41,987 bases of DNA, taken from JAAYCI01 sp047972265. GTDB taxonomy: Bacteria; Bacillota; Clostridia; Oscillospirales; Ruminococcaceae. The DNA lies in assembly GCA_047972265.1 (NCBI GenBank), contig JBKEAM010000022.1, positions 1 to 41,987 on the forward strand. Reading direction: 5' to 3'. Positions 8,169-15,033 of this stretch are shown here, in pieces (the first letter of the stretch is position 1; every line of letters begins with the position of its first letter). The position numbers and the translations under genes were made by a program. Below the pieces are notes generated by a model that saw nothing but the letters and a program-made list of their open reading frames with translations, did not search any database and was not told the DNA's origin.

Positions 8169-8528
8169 GTGGAATGGCAATTTGCGGATGACCGGCCTTT
8201 ATACCTGCAATTGGTAGAGCAGATGCGCCGTATCATTGTAACTGGCAGTTGGCCGCCCGGCTCTAGGCTTGCCAGCGTGCGGGATCTTGCCCTTGAAGCG
8301 GGCGTAAACCCCAACACCATGCAGCGCGCTTTGGCCGAGCTGGAAAACGAAGGCCTTGTTATGGCACAGCGCACCAGCGGACGCTATGTTACAGAAGATA
8401 CAGAGCTGGTTGCCAAATTGCGGCATACGCTTGCCAGAGAGATTACCAAAAACTTTAAAAGCTCTATGTACGCAATTGGTTGTGATGACGCTGAAATTGA
8501 AACGCTCGTAAAGGAGGACTTGGAATGA
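8169..8528 (+). CDS. GntR family transcriptional regulator, YtrA subfamily
   Basis: This 119-residue regulator has an N-terminal GntR winged helix-turn-helix: PLYLQLVEQMRR, then PPGSRLASVRDLA and NPNTMQRALAELENEGL, with a final TSGRYV beta-hairpin. The short C-terminal helical tail (~45 residues) is that of the YtrA subfamily, whose members sit in front of ABC transporter genes and repress them. GTG 8169 is preferred over TTG 8163 because GGAGG (8157-8161) is 7 bases from the former and only 1 from the latter. The stop overlaps the ATG of the next gene (ATGA). It is apparently intact, unlike the two transporter genes it should control. Confidence 0.88.
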   Translation: MEWQFADDRPLYLQLVEQMRRIIVTGSWPPGSRLASVRDLALEAGVNPNTMQRALAELENEGLVMAQRTSGRYVTEDTELVAKLRHTLAREITKNFKSSMYAIGCDDAEIETLVKEDLE

Positions 8529-9227
8529 ACTACACTTTAGAATGCAAGGGGCTTACAAAAGTGTACAGCGGTGGTGTGCATGCCTTAAACCAGGTAAACA
8601 TTGCTTTGCAGCCCGGCCGTATTGTTGGCCTTTTGGGGCCAAACGGCAGCGGTAAAACCACCCTGATTAAACTTGCGGCAGGCCTTTTGGTACCCACTGG
8701 GGGAGAAATACTGGTTGCGGGCAGCGTGCCCGGGCCCGAGAGCAAGGCACGCGTTAGCTACCTGCCCGACAAAACCTACCTGCCCAACTGGATGCGCGCA
8801 AAGGATGTAATTGCTTATTACGCCGATTTTTACAACAACTTTTTCGATACAGCGGGCTACCGATATGCTGGCCCGCCTGAACATTAACCCCGAAATGCGC
8901 CTTAAAACCATGAGCAAGGGCACACTGGAAAAGGTACAGCTGGTACTGGTTATGAGCCGCGATGCGGACCTGTACCTGCTGGACGAGCCCATTGGCGGAG
9001 TAGACCCTGCCTCGCGCGATTATATTATGGAAACCATACTTACCAACTACCAGCCCCAGGCCACAGTGGTTATTTCTACCCACTTAATTGCGGATATTGA
9101 AAAGGTTTTGGACGAAGTAGTGTTTATAAACGGCGGCCAGGTTGGCCTGCAAAGCACGGTGGACAACATTCGCTCGCAGTATGGCAAAAGCGTGGATGCG
9201 TTGTTTAGGGAGGTATACAAATGCTAA
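8525..9227 (+). pseudogene. frameshifted YtrB-like ABC transporter ATPase
   Basis: This was an ABC-2-type exporter ATPase of about 230 residues, now split over two frames. Frame 1 (from ATG 8525) carries Walker A GPNGSGKTT and runs to ...YNNFFD. Homology then continues one frame over (QRATDMLARLNI), with signature MSKGTLEKVQ, Walker B LYLLDEP and the H-loop STHL, ending at 9227. The break lies near base 8849, where one extra base, or two missing bases, restores the protein. No slippery heptamer is visible, so programmed frameshifting is unlikely. Either a real mutation or a sequencing error is possible. The start overlaps the gntR stop, and the end overlaps the permease start. Confidence 0.85.
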
Positions 9228-10087
9228 AAAAAGTAATTAAGTACGAGTTTCAGGCCTCCGGCCGGATTTTATGGCCTTTGTCTGCCCTTGTTATTGCCCT
9301 TGGCTGCATACTGCGCCTTTTAAGCTGGGTTGCCCCCATGATAAACTCGACCGCCGGTTACATTGTTGAGGCCCTTGTTTCTGGCTTTGGGCCAATGATT
9401 GCATCGCTTATTTTGTTTGTTTTTTTAATTATACTGGTGGTTCGCTTTTACCAGGGCATGTCCAGCAACGAAGCTTACCTTAGCTTTACCCTACCCGTAA
9501 AGGTATCTACTCACATTTGGGCACGCCTGATTGTAGGCACCATTTTTAGTATTGTTTCGGGCATTGTCACTTTTATTTTTTCTTTAATTGCCCTGCCCGA
9601 AACCGCCGAAACGATTTGGAAAACATTTAAAATGCTTCCTGTCACGGTTCCGTTCCGTACCTCTGTGGGTGGCTCTGTTACTACAGTAGGCCTTACCATT
9701 ACCCACGGCATGGCGGCTTTAATTGCTGTTATATTTTTACTCTTCATCGCTCTTTCTTACATCAGCAATTTACTGCAAATGTAAGCCAGCGTTGCCATTG
9801 GCAGCCAGTTTGGCCGCTCCCGCATTGCGGGCACTGTAATTGGGTACTTTATTTTAAACACCATACAATCTATTGTAAGCCTGGTTATTATGGCTGCTGT
9901 ATGTGTACCTATGGTTTTAAGCCGTATTAAAACAATGGAGTATGCCCCCGATATAGAAATTGCCTATTGGATTTTGGGCATTGTTGCTATTGGCGTAGGG
10001 ATTTTCCTAGCAGTTACCATACTGTTCTCGGTTGCTTACTTTTTACTTACCAAACATCTTTTTACCAAAAAGCTTAATTTGGAATAG
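9221..10087 (+). pseudogene. ABC-2 type permease interrupted by an in-frame stop
   Basis: This multi-pass membrane protein of 288 codons partners the upstream ATPase. It begins LKKVIKYEFQASGRILWP, typical of ABC-2 permeases of YtrA-type operons, with about six hydrophobic segments. TAA at 9782-9784 stops the frame after SNLLQM, yet the same frame continues with ASVAIGSQFGRSRIAG and two more membrane segments to 10087. A single base change in a sense codon (for example TAC to TAA) explains it. GGGAGG (9208-9213) precedes ATG 9221. Together with the frameshift in the ATPase this suggests operon decay. A truncated 187-residue protein could still be made. Confidence 0.82.
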
Positions 10088-10101
10088 GATTTTACATAAT
10101 A

Positions 10102-10136
10102 AAATCCCCACCGCCATAATAAGGCAGTGGGGATTT
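10102..10136. terminator. bidirectional intrinsic terminator
   Basis: A 10-bp stem (10102-10111 with 10127-10136), extended by GCC/GGC after one mismatch, has A and T runs at the flanks. It is shared by the convergent gntR operon and cobalamin adenosyltransferase operon. Confidence 0.85.
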
Positions 10137-10202
10137 TTGTTTTCTTTTATGCATTATAATTACTGGTACCACGCCTGCAAAACACCGCTTTAAAAATCCA
10201 TT

Positions 10203-10721
10203 TTAAAGCTCTATGCCGGTACGCGCCTTAACGCCCTTATCATACGGATGTTTAATGCACTTCATCTCGGTTGCGTAATCGGCTTGTTCCAGCATGGCGG
10301 GGGTGGCCCCACGGCCTGTAAGCACCAGTTCCAGCCCAGCGGGCCTGTTTTTTATCAGGTCCAGCAAATCAGCTTCGGTTATCATCCCTGTATCCACAGC
10401 GCAAATTACCTCGTCCAGCACCAGCACATCCAGCCGCTGGGCAAGCTCTGCCGCGCGGGACAGCAAATCCTGCTGGGTAATGGCGCAGGCCTCTTTTTCT
10501 TCTTCTGTCATTTGGTATACAAATTTAGAGCTGAACTGGGGTGCCAAATAAGTAACACCCATGCGTGCAAGGGGCACCATTTCTCCGGTAAATCCGCTTT
10601 TTAAAAACTGCAAAAACCCCACTGCAAGGCCATTGCCTGCAGCACGTGTGGCAAGCCCCACCGCCGCGGTGGTTTTGCCCTTGCCGTCTCCTGTGTATAC
10701 GTGCACATATCCCTTTTCCAT
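10203..10721 (-). CDS. cobO: cob(I)yrinic acid a,c-diamide adenosyltransferase
   Basis: This 172-residue enzyme of the CobO/BtuR/CobA family transfers the adenosyl group of ATP to cob(I)alamin or its precursors, giving the coenzyme form. The N-terminal P-loop variant GDGKGKTTA, the central LDVLVLDEV strand and TGRGATP near the C terminus identify it. ATG 10721 is preferred over the longer ORF start at 10757 because AAAGGAG lies 8 bases before it and the protein then starts at the conserved GYVHVYTGDGKGKT. It lies 59 bases downstream of a histidine phosphatase gene on the same strand. No other cobalamin genes are in the window, so salvage rather than de novo synthesis is the safer reading. Confidence 0.9.
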   Translation of the reverse strand: MEKGYVHVYTGDGKGKTTAAVGLATRAAGNGLAVGFLQFLKSGFTGEMVPLARMGVTYLAPQFSSKFVYQMTEEEKEACAITQQDLLSRAAELAQRLDVLVLDEVICAVDTGMITEADLLDLIKNRPAGLELVLTGRGATPAMLEQADYATEMKCIKHPYDKGVKARTGIEL

Positions 10722-10780
10722 TTCATACACTCCTTTGCTCGCAGCACATGTCCACAAATTATATATTGGCTTATTTGTTT

Positions 10781-11416
10781 TTACTTATCGTCCAAATAGC
10801 CAAGCGGCACAATCTCCACCGCTTCCACCAAATCATCCCGCAGCAACTGGGCGGCATTGGCCTGTACCGTATAGCCGGTACCGCAATCTGCCATCCACTG
10901 AGAGGGTGGACGCTGGGGCATGGCCTTTTGTGCCAGCATAGACATAATTACCCCACCATGTGTTACACAGGCTGCCTCAAATATCTGGTTTTTTGCCATA
11001 TGCAAAAACATATTGCCCAGTGCGCGGGCACAGGCCGCTGCAAAATCTTGCCCGCTTTGCCCACCCTCGGGCACATAGCCACTTTCGGGGTCTAGCCATT
11101 TTCCAAAGTTTTCGTCCTGGGCAAGTTCTGCAACGCTTTTGCCCTCATACTCGCCAAAACGAATCTCTCGTAAATCTTCTATAACAATCCGCTCTGACGC
11201 AGCGGGAAAAAGAATCTCGGCGCTTTGCAGGGCACGCTTCATGGGGGAAGAAAATAGGGTACCCACCACCGGGTAGCTATATAAAGCAGAAAGCTTGCGC
11301 AGTTCCTCCGCTCCCTCTTCCGAAAGGGGCATGTCTAACCTGCCTCCAACGTACACTCCATCAATATTGCCCTGGGTAAGCCCATGCCTTACCAGATGAA
11401 TTTTAAAATTTTTCAT
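10781..11416 (-). CDS. histidine phosphatase family protein (CobC/GpmB-like)
   Basis: This 211-residue protein belongs to the phosphoglycerate-mutase-like histidine phosphatase superfamily. The catalytic motif LVRHGLT lies near residue 8, the proton-donor region is REIRFGEYEGKS, and the second conserved histidine is in VTHGGVI. Members act on small phosphorylated metabolites. Its place directly upstream of the cobalamin adenosyltransferase suggests alpha-ribazole-phosphate phosphatase (CobC), but the sequence alone does not distinguish this from a general phosphatase. ATG 11416 directly precedes the catalytic strand and has an AAGGAAAAGG ribosome site; the longer start at 11536 adds 40 residues outside the family. 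Confidence 0.82.
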   Translation of the reverse strand: MKNFKIHLVRHGLTQGNIDGVYVGGRLDMPLSEEGAEELRKLSALYSYPVVGTLFSSPMKRALQSAEILFPAASERIVIEDLREIRFGEYEGKSVAELAQDENFGKWLDPESGYVPEGGQSGQDFAAACARALGNMFLHMAKNQIFEAACVTHGGVIMSMLAQKAMPQRPPSQWMADCGTGYTVQANAAQLLRDDLVEAVEIVPLGYLDDK

Positions 11417-11526
11417 TTGCCTTTTCCTTCCTTTTCCACAACATAGTGGGGCGGTGTATTTGCCTGTGCTGCATATGTGGTCTGGGTACAAAAATACAGG
11501 CTTTTTTCTGTACGTTTCTGTGGCAG

Positions 11527-11535
11527 ATTTTAGCA
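11527..11535 (-). promoter_or_regulatory. extended -10 element upstream of the histidine phosphatase
   Basis: On the minus strand TGCTAAAAT forms an extended -10 box about 110 bases before the start codon. The -35 region is poor. The same TGC-extended form recurs before marR, trpS and the rubredoxin gene. Confidence 0.4.
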
Positions 11536-11543
11536 AAAATAGG

Positions 11544-11587
11544 TTTACATTGTGTTTTTCTATATGTATAATTTACAAAGTGTAAAT
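11544..11587 (+). promoter_or_regulatory. promoter and palindromic operator of the XRE-type regulator
   Basis: TTTACA (11544-11549), 17 bases and TATAAT (11567-11572) form a strong promoter. Immediately downstream, ATTTACA-AAG-TGTAAAT (11571-11587) is a perfect 7-bp-arm palindrome covering the probable transcription start. Autoregulation by the gene product is a reasonable inference. Confidence 0.65.
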
Positions 11588-11644
11588 AGTGGTGTGTTTT
11601 AAAAAAGGGCAGGTTGCCCTATATAAAAAGGAGAATCATTACAG

Positions 11645-12352
11645 ATGGCACAAGAGTTTTGCAGGATTATTACCCTACTGCGCAAAGAGCGTGGCATTAC
11701 CCAAAAAAAGGCGGCGGCATCTCTGGGAGTATCTCAGGCACTGCTAAGCCACTACGAAAAAGGCATACGCGAATGCGGGCTGGATTTTGTGGTGCGTGTA
11801 GCCGATTTTTATGGGGTTTCCTGCGATTATCTTTTGGGGCGCAGCGCAGACCGCAGCGGCCTTACCCTGTCTGTAGAAGAACTGCCCGCGCCCGATGCCT
11901 CTGCCGGCAAAGACGGGCATTTTAAAGGCAGTGTATTGCCCACATTAAACCGCAAGCTGATAAGCAACAGCTTAAATATTTTGTACGACAAGCTAAACGC
12001 CTGCCCCGACAAAACACTGGTAAGTGAGATAAGCAACTACCTGATGCTTTCGGTTTACAAAATGTTTAGGCTTGTGTACAGCTCGGTTCCCAAAAACTCT
12101 TCCAGCCTGTTCAGCGTATCCGACAGTTTGTGGACAGGCTACTCTAGCGGAGCCTTGGCACGTACCGAATCGAACGTTGCCGCCGTATTGAAGGGCGAGG
12201 ACATTGGCGGCGGTTCGCTTAAAGACGTTACCGCTTTTGCCATGACCACCGAAACCCTCTCGCGAGAGTATCCTTTGTTTGCCACCAGCCTGCTTAACCT
12301 GATTAAAACCAGCGAAACCTGCATTGACGCAGGCAAGCCAAAACAAGCCTAA
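11645..12352 (+). CDS. XRE family helix-turn-helix regulator with uncharacterised C-terminal domain
   Basis: This 235-residue protein has an N-terminal Cro/C1-type helix-turn-helix (residues ~7-62): LRKERGITQKKAA, then SQALLSHYEKG and the trailing DFYGVSCDYLLGR that closes the fold. The remaining ~170 residues are mostly helical and hydrophilic, and I do not recognise them; they may sense a ligand or mediate oligomerisation. ATG 11645 follows AAAAAGGAG by 11 bases. A strong promoter with a palindrome over the start site suggests autorepression. No partner gene follows before a terminator, so its targets are elsewhere or it may also affect the divergent phosphatase/cobO genes. Confidence 0.8.
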   Translation: MAQEFCRIITLLRKERGITQKKAAASLGVSQALLSHYEKGIRECGLDFVVRVADFYGVSCDYLLGRSADRSGLTLSVEELPAPDASAGKDGHFKGSVLPTLNRKLISNSLNILYDKLNACPDKTLVSEISNYLMLSVYKMFRLVYSSVPKNSSSLFSVSDSLWTGYSSGALARTESNVAAVLKGEDIGGGSLKDVTAFAMTTETLSREYPLFATSLLNLIKTSETCIDAGKPKQA

Positions 12353-12371
12353 AGTATAAAACAATATTGTG

Positions 12372-12395
12372 CAAGCCGCCCTTTTGGGCGGCTTG
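12372..12395. terminator. bidirectional intrinsic terminator
   Basis: A perfect 10-bp stem (12372-12381 with 12386-12395) has a TTTT loop. It lies between the convergent XRE regulator and trpS genes, with a T-rich tail on the plus side. Confidence 0.8.
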
Positions 12396-12420
12396 TTTTG
12401 TTTAAGGCAAACTTTACTGC

Positions 12421-13413
12421 TTACAGCAGGCCCAGTTTATCGTATACAGAGGCCATTTTCTTCTCTGCCAGTTCGCGGGCGCGGGCTGCGCCCCGCTGCA
12501 ACAGAGCTGTAAGCAGCGGCACATCCTCCAAATACTCTTTATAGCGTTTTTGCAGCGGAGCAATGCCCTCTACCACACTTTGCGCCACAGCTTGTTTAAA
12601 GGTGCCATAGCCCTGGCCCTCAAATTCGCGTTCAATCTCTTCGTCGGTTTTGCCCGTCATTGCGGCGTAGATTGTCATCAGGTTAGAAACACCCTGTTTA
12701 TCGGGGCTGCGGCGCACCTCGCCATCGCTGTCGGTGGTGGCCTTTTTAAACTTACGCACAATCATATCCGCATCGTCCGAAAGGAAGATGGTTGCGTTTA
12801 CATTTTTATCGCTTTTGCTCATTTTGGCCGTTGGCTCTTGCAGGCTCATAATACGGGCACCCTGTTTTTGAATACAGGGCTCGGGCACTACAAAGCTGCC
12901 GGGGAAATTGTGGTTAAAACGTTGGGCAATATCCCGTGCAATTTCAACATGCTGTTTTTGGTCTTCTCCCACCGGTATATAGTGGGCATCATACAGTAAA
13001 ATATCCGCCGCCATTAGTACTGGGTAGTTTAACAAGCCCATGTTGATATTTTCGGGCTGTTTGGTGCTTTTATCCTTAAACTGGGTCATGCGGGTCATTT
13101 CGCCATACATCGAAAAGCAGTCCAGTATCCAGGCAAGCTCTGTATGCTGCGATACCTGGCTTTGTACAAATATAATGCCCTTTTCGGCATCGATGCCCGA
13201 GGCCAACAGCATGGCTGCCCCCTCAAAGGTACGACGGCGTAATTCATCTGGATCTTGCTTTACGGTAAGCGAATGCAGGTTTACCACACTGTACAGGCAA
13301 TCGTATTCGTCTTGCAGAGGTGCCCAATAACGTATGGCCCCCACATAGTTGCCCAGCGTAAACCCGCCCGATGGCTGGATACCGCTGAATACTCTTTTTT
13401 TGCTTTCTCCCAT
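12421..13413 (-). CDS. trpS: tryptophanyl-tRNA synthetase
   Basis: This is a class I aminoacyl-tRNA synthetase of 330 residues, normal for bacterial TrpRS. It begins RVFSGIQPSGGFTLGN; the HIGH-equivalent is TLGN, as in TrpRS enzymes where the first His is replaced. The KMSKS loop is present as AKMSKSDKN near residue 200. Other TrpRS landmarks are VNLHSLT, the MTQFKDK segment and PVGEDQKQHVE. Two ATGs are possible, 13419 and 13413; AAAGGA is better spaced for 13413. The longer open frame up to 13572 is leader sequence rather than protein. It is monocistronic, behind an unusually long (~170 nt) leader. Confidence 0.93.
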   Translation of the reverse strand: MGESKKRVFSGIQPSGGFTLGNYVGAIRYWAPLQDEYDCLYSVVNLHSLTVKQDPDELRRRTFEGAAMLLASGIDAEKGIIFVQSQVSQHTELAWILDCFSMYGEMTRMTQFKDKSTKQPENINMGLLNYPVLMAADILLYDAHYIPVGEDQKQHVEIARDIAQRFNHNFPGSFVVPEPCIQKQGARIMSLQEPTAKMSKSDKNVNATIFLSDDADMIVRKFKKATTDSDGEVRRSPDKQGVSNLMTIYAAMTGKTDEEIEREFEGQGYGTFKQAVAQSVVEGIAPLQKRYKEYLEDVPLLTALLQRGAARARELAEKKMASVYDKLGLL

Positions 13414-13516
13414 GCCCATATCCTTTGCTCTCCTTACTGCTTGTTTATATACTTTTTGCCCCTGCACATAGCTGTTTATTTTTAGTTTTTTGCTTCTTTT
13501 AAAGGTTTTGCAAAAC

Positions 13517-13550
13517 AAAAAAACTGCCTGCTTGCCCGGCAACCGAGCAG
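13517..13550 (-). terminator. possible attenuator in the trpS leader
   Basis: In the minus-strand leader, CTGCT and AGCAG (13546-13550 with 13528-13532) enclose an inner CGG/CCG stem. A run of seven U (13517-13523) follows four bases later. It lies between the probable promoter and the trpS start, so it could terminate prematurely. I see no T-box consensus and no Trp-rich leader peptide, so the signal is unclear. Confidence 0.35.
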
Positions 13551-13590
13551 CATCTTGCAGCCATGCCGGCACGTGGTTTGTTCATGCAAA

Positions 13591-13619
13591 ATTATAGCAC
13601 ACACCCCTCTGTTTTTACA
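13591..13619 (-). promoter_or_regulatory. trpS promoter
   Basis: Minus-strand TATAAT (13591-13596) is preceded by TGC, giving an extended -10. TTGTAA lies 18 bases upstream as a weak -35. Transcription would start about 170 bases before trpS. Confidence 0.5.
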
Positions 13620-13717
13620 AACACCGCAGCCCTTACAGCTATATTGTATATTTTTTAACTTTTGCTTGCGCACAGTGTATGGTATACTATATTTCAGCAT
13701 ATTTGGGAGGCACTTTA

Positions 13718-14122
13718 ATGGACAAAAAAAATGACCACACTACCCCTGCGCAAACCCCCGCAACTGCCCGCCCCTTTGCCAAAAAAAGGGACTTAATTGT
13801 TATAGGCGCTATTTTACTGGTGGCTGCCGCCGCTTTTTTATTCTTTATGCTTACACGTACCACCGGCGCCGTGGCCGAAATTACCATATCGGGCACAAAG
13901 GGCAACTCTGTACAAACCATTGCCCTCTCTAAAGATGGCATATACGATATAGAGGGGGGCTCTTACCCTGTAACCCTGGAAATTGCGGATGGCGCGGTGC
14001 GTTTTATCAATTCTCAATGTCCCGATCATTTGTGCGAGGGCTTTGGGTGGCTGCGTTACCAGGACGAATACGCCATATGCATACCTGCCGGTGTGTGGGT
14101 GCGCGTGGTAGAAAACCCCTAA
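13718..14122 (+). CDS. NusG domain II-containing membrane-anchored protein
   Basis: This 134-residue protein has a charged, proline-rich cytoplasmic N terminus (~25 residues), one transmembrane helix (~26-46) and an extracytoplasmic NusG-domain-II-like beta domain. The domain ends in the typical CPDHLC pair followed by a glycine/aromatic stretch and IPAGVWVRVVE. Such proteins are widespread in Firmicutes but uncharacterised; the name refers to fold only, not to transcription elongation. ATG 13718 follows GGGAGG by 7 bases, which rules out the longer start at 13679. An extended -10 (TGGTATACT, 13680-13688) lies close upstream, so the leader is short. A terminator follows, so it is monocistronic. 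Confidence 0.82.
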   Translation: MDKKNDHTTPAQTPATARPFAKKRDLIVIGAILLVAAAAFLFFMLTRTTGAVAEITISGTKGNSVQTIALSKDGIYDIEGGSYPVTLEIADGAVRFINSQCPDHLCEGFGWLRYQDEYAICIPAGVWVRVVENP

Positions 14123-14143
14123 CAGCCCATAAAAGCTTTTGCC

Positions 14144-14174
14144 AAACACTCTGCCGCAATATGGCAGGGTGTTT
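14144..14174 (+). terminator. intrinsic terminator
   Basis: A stem of 12 pairs (14144-14155 with 14163-14174, one G-T wobble) is followed by TTTTTATAT, ending the NusG-domain-II gene. Confidence 0.85.
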
Positions 14175-14279
14175 TTATATTTGTTGGCCGCCTTATATTG
14201 TTTTACCCAAAAAGAAAGTGTAAAATACCCTTATAGGTAGCATTTGCTAATTTAATTTGAATTAAAAAGAGGGATACAT

Positions 14280-14906
14280 TTGAAGGTAAGCCATGTTATT
14301 TACAAGGTAGAAAACCTGCAAAGCGCTGTAGAAGAATACCAAAAGCTGGGATTTGCCGTAGAGTATGGGTCTGCCAAAAACCCCTACAACGCCATTATTT
14401 ACTTTTCGGACGGGCCGTATTTAGAGCTGCTGGCTTCCAGCGGGATGCCCGGTTTTTTAAAAAAGATTTTGCGGTTGTTTGGCAAAGCAAAAATGGCAGA
14501 CCGGGTGGACTTTTGGGACACCCACAAACCCGGCCCCTGCAGCGTTGCGCTAGAAAATTACGAGCCCGACCTTGCCAAAGAAAAGGCTATTTTAGAAAAA
14601 CATGGGCAGGGATATTTTCAGATGCATTCTGGACGGGCAGACACAAAAGGGCGCAAGCTAAAATACACCTGTGTTTTTCCCGATGAATTGCAGATACCTT
14701 TTTTGATGACCTACTTTAACATAGACCCCAAGCCAAAAAACTTTGTACACCCCAACGGAGCCGTGCGTATAAAAAGCATTGCCTTTGGTACAAACAGTAC
14801 ATTTAGGCCTCTGATAAAGGAGCTTTGCCAGGATGATACCCTTATATTGTTTGAGGGCACCGGTTTCAAAGACCTTTTTTACGATTATGCAGAGGCAAAA
14901 AAGTAA
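14280..14906 (+). CDS. VOC family (glyoxalase-like) protein
   Basis: This 208-residue protein of the vicinal oxygen chelate superfamily most resembles the Glyoxalase_3-like group. It begins KVSHVIYKVENLQSAVEEY with the first-strand histidine (His5) typical of the metal site, then KLGFAVEYGSAKNPYNAIIYF and PYLELLA, where the Glu is the usual second ligand. A second, more divergent module follows. The substrate cannot be named. The start is TTG at 14280, with AGAGGG 6 bases upstream. A hairpin terminator follows. Confidence 0.72.
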   Translation: MKVSHVIYKVENLQSAVEEYQKLGFAVEYGSAKNPYNAIIYFSDGPYLELLASSGMPGFLKKILRLFGKAKMADRVDFWDTHKPGPCSVALENYEPDLAKEKAILEKHGQGYFQMHSGRADTKGRKLKYTCVFPDELQIPFLMTYFNIDPKPKNFVHPNGAVRIKSIAFGTNSTFRPLIKELCQDDTLILFEGTGFKDLFYDYAEAKK

Positions 14907-14997
14907 CCTCCCACGTGCAAAAATGCTTGCGCGGTATTTGTTGATATTGCTTTTGCAAAGGCTCATCTTCAAAAAATATATGGATTATCTTATAATA

Positions 14998-15028
14998 AAA
15001 AAGCACAGCCTTTGTGGCTGTGCTTTTT
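14998..15028. terminator. bidirectional intrinsic terminator
   Basis: A 10-bp stem (15001-15010 with 15016-15025), extended by A and T runs, lies between the convergent VOC gene and the ABC exporter operon. Confidence 0.88.
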
Positions 15029-15033
15029 TTCTT

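Noticed and set aside
8840..8860. Programmed ribosomal frameshift in the ATPase gene
   Set aside because: No slippery heptamer, no stimulatory structure that I can see, and YtrB-type ATPases are not known to use frameshifting.
9782..9784. Recoded TAA (stop read as amino acid) in the ABC-2 permease
   Set aside because: Only one gene shows it, TAA ends many intact genes here, and the neighbouring ATPase is also damaged; mutation or sequence error is simpler.
10203..12352. Cobalamin biosynthesis cluster
   Set aside because: Only one certain cobalamin gene is present; the XRE regulator is divergent and shows no cobalamin link.
13414..13620. T-box riboswitch upstream of trpS
   Set aside because: The conserved T-box antiterminator sequence (GGTGG-ACCGCG type) is absent on the minus strand.
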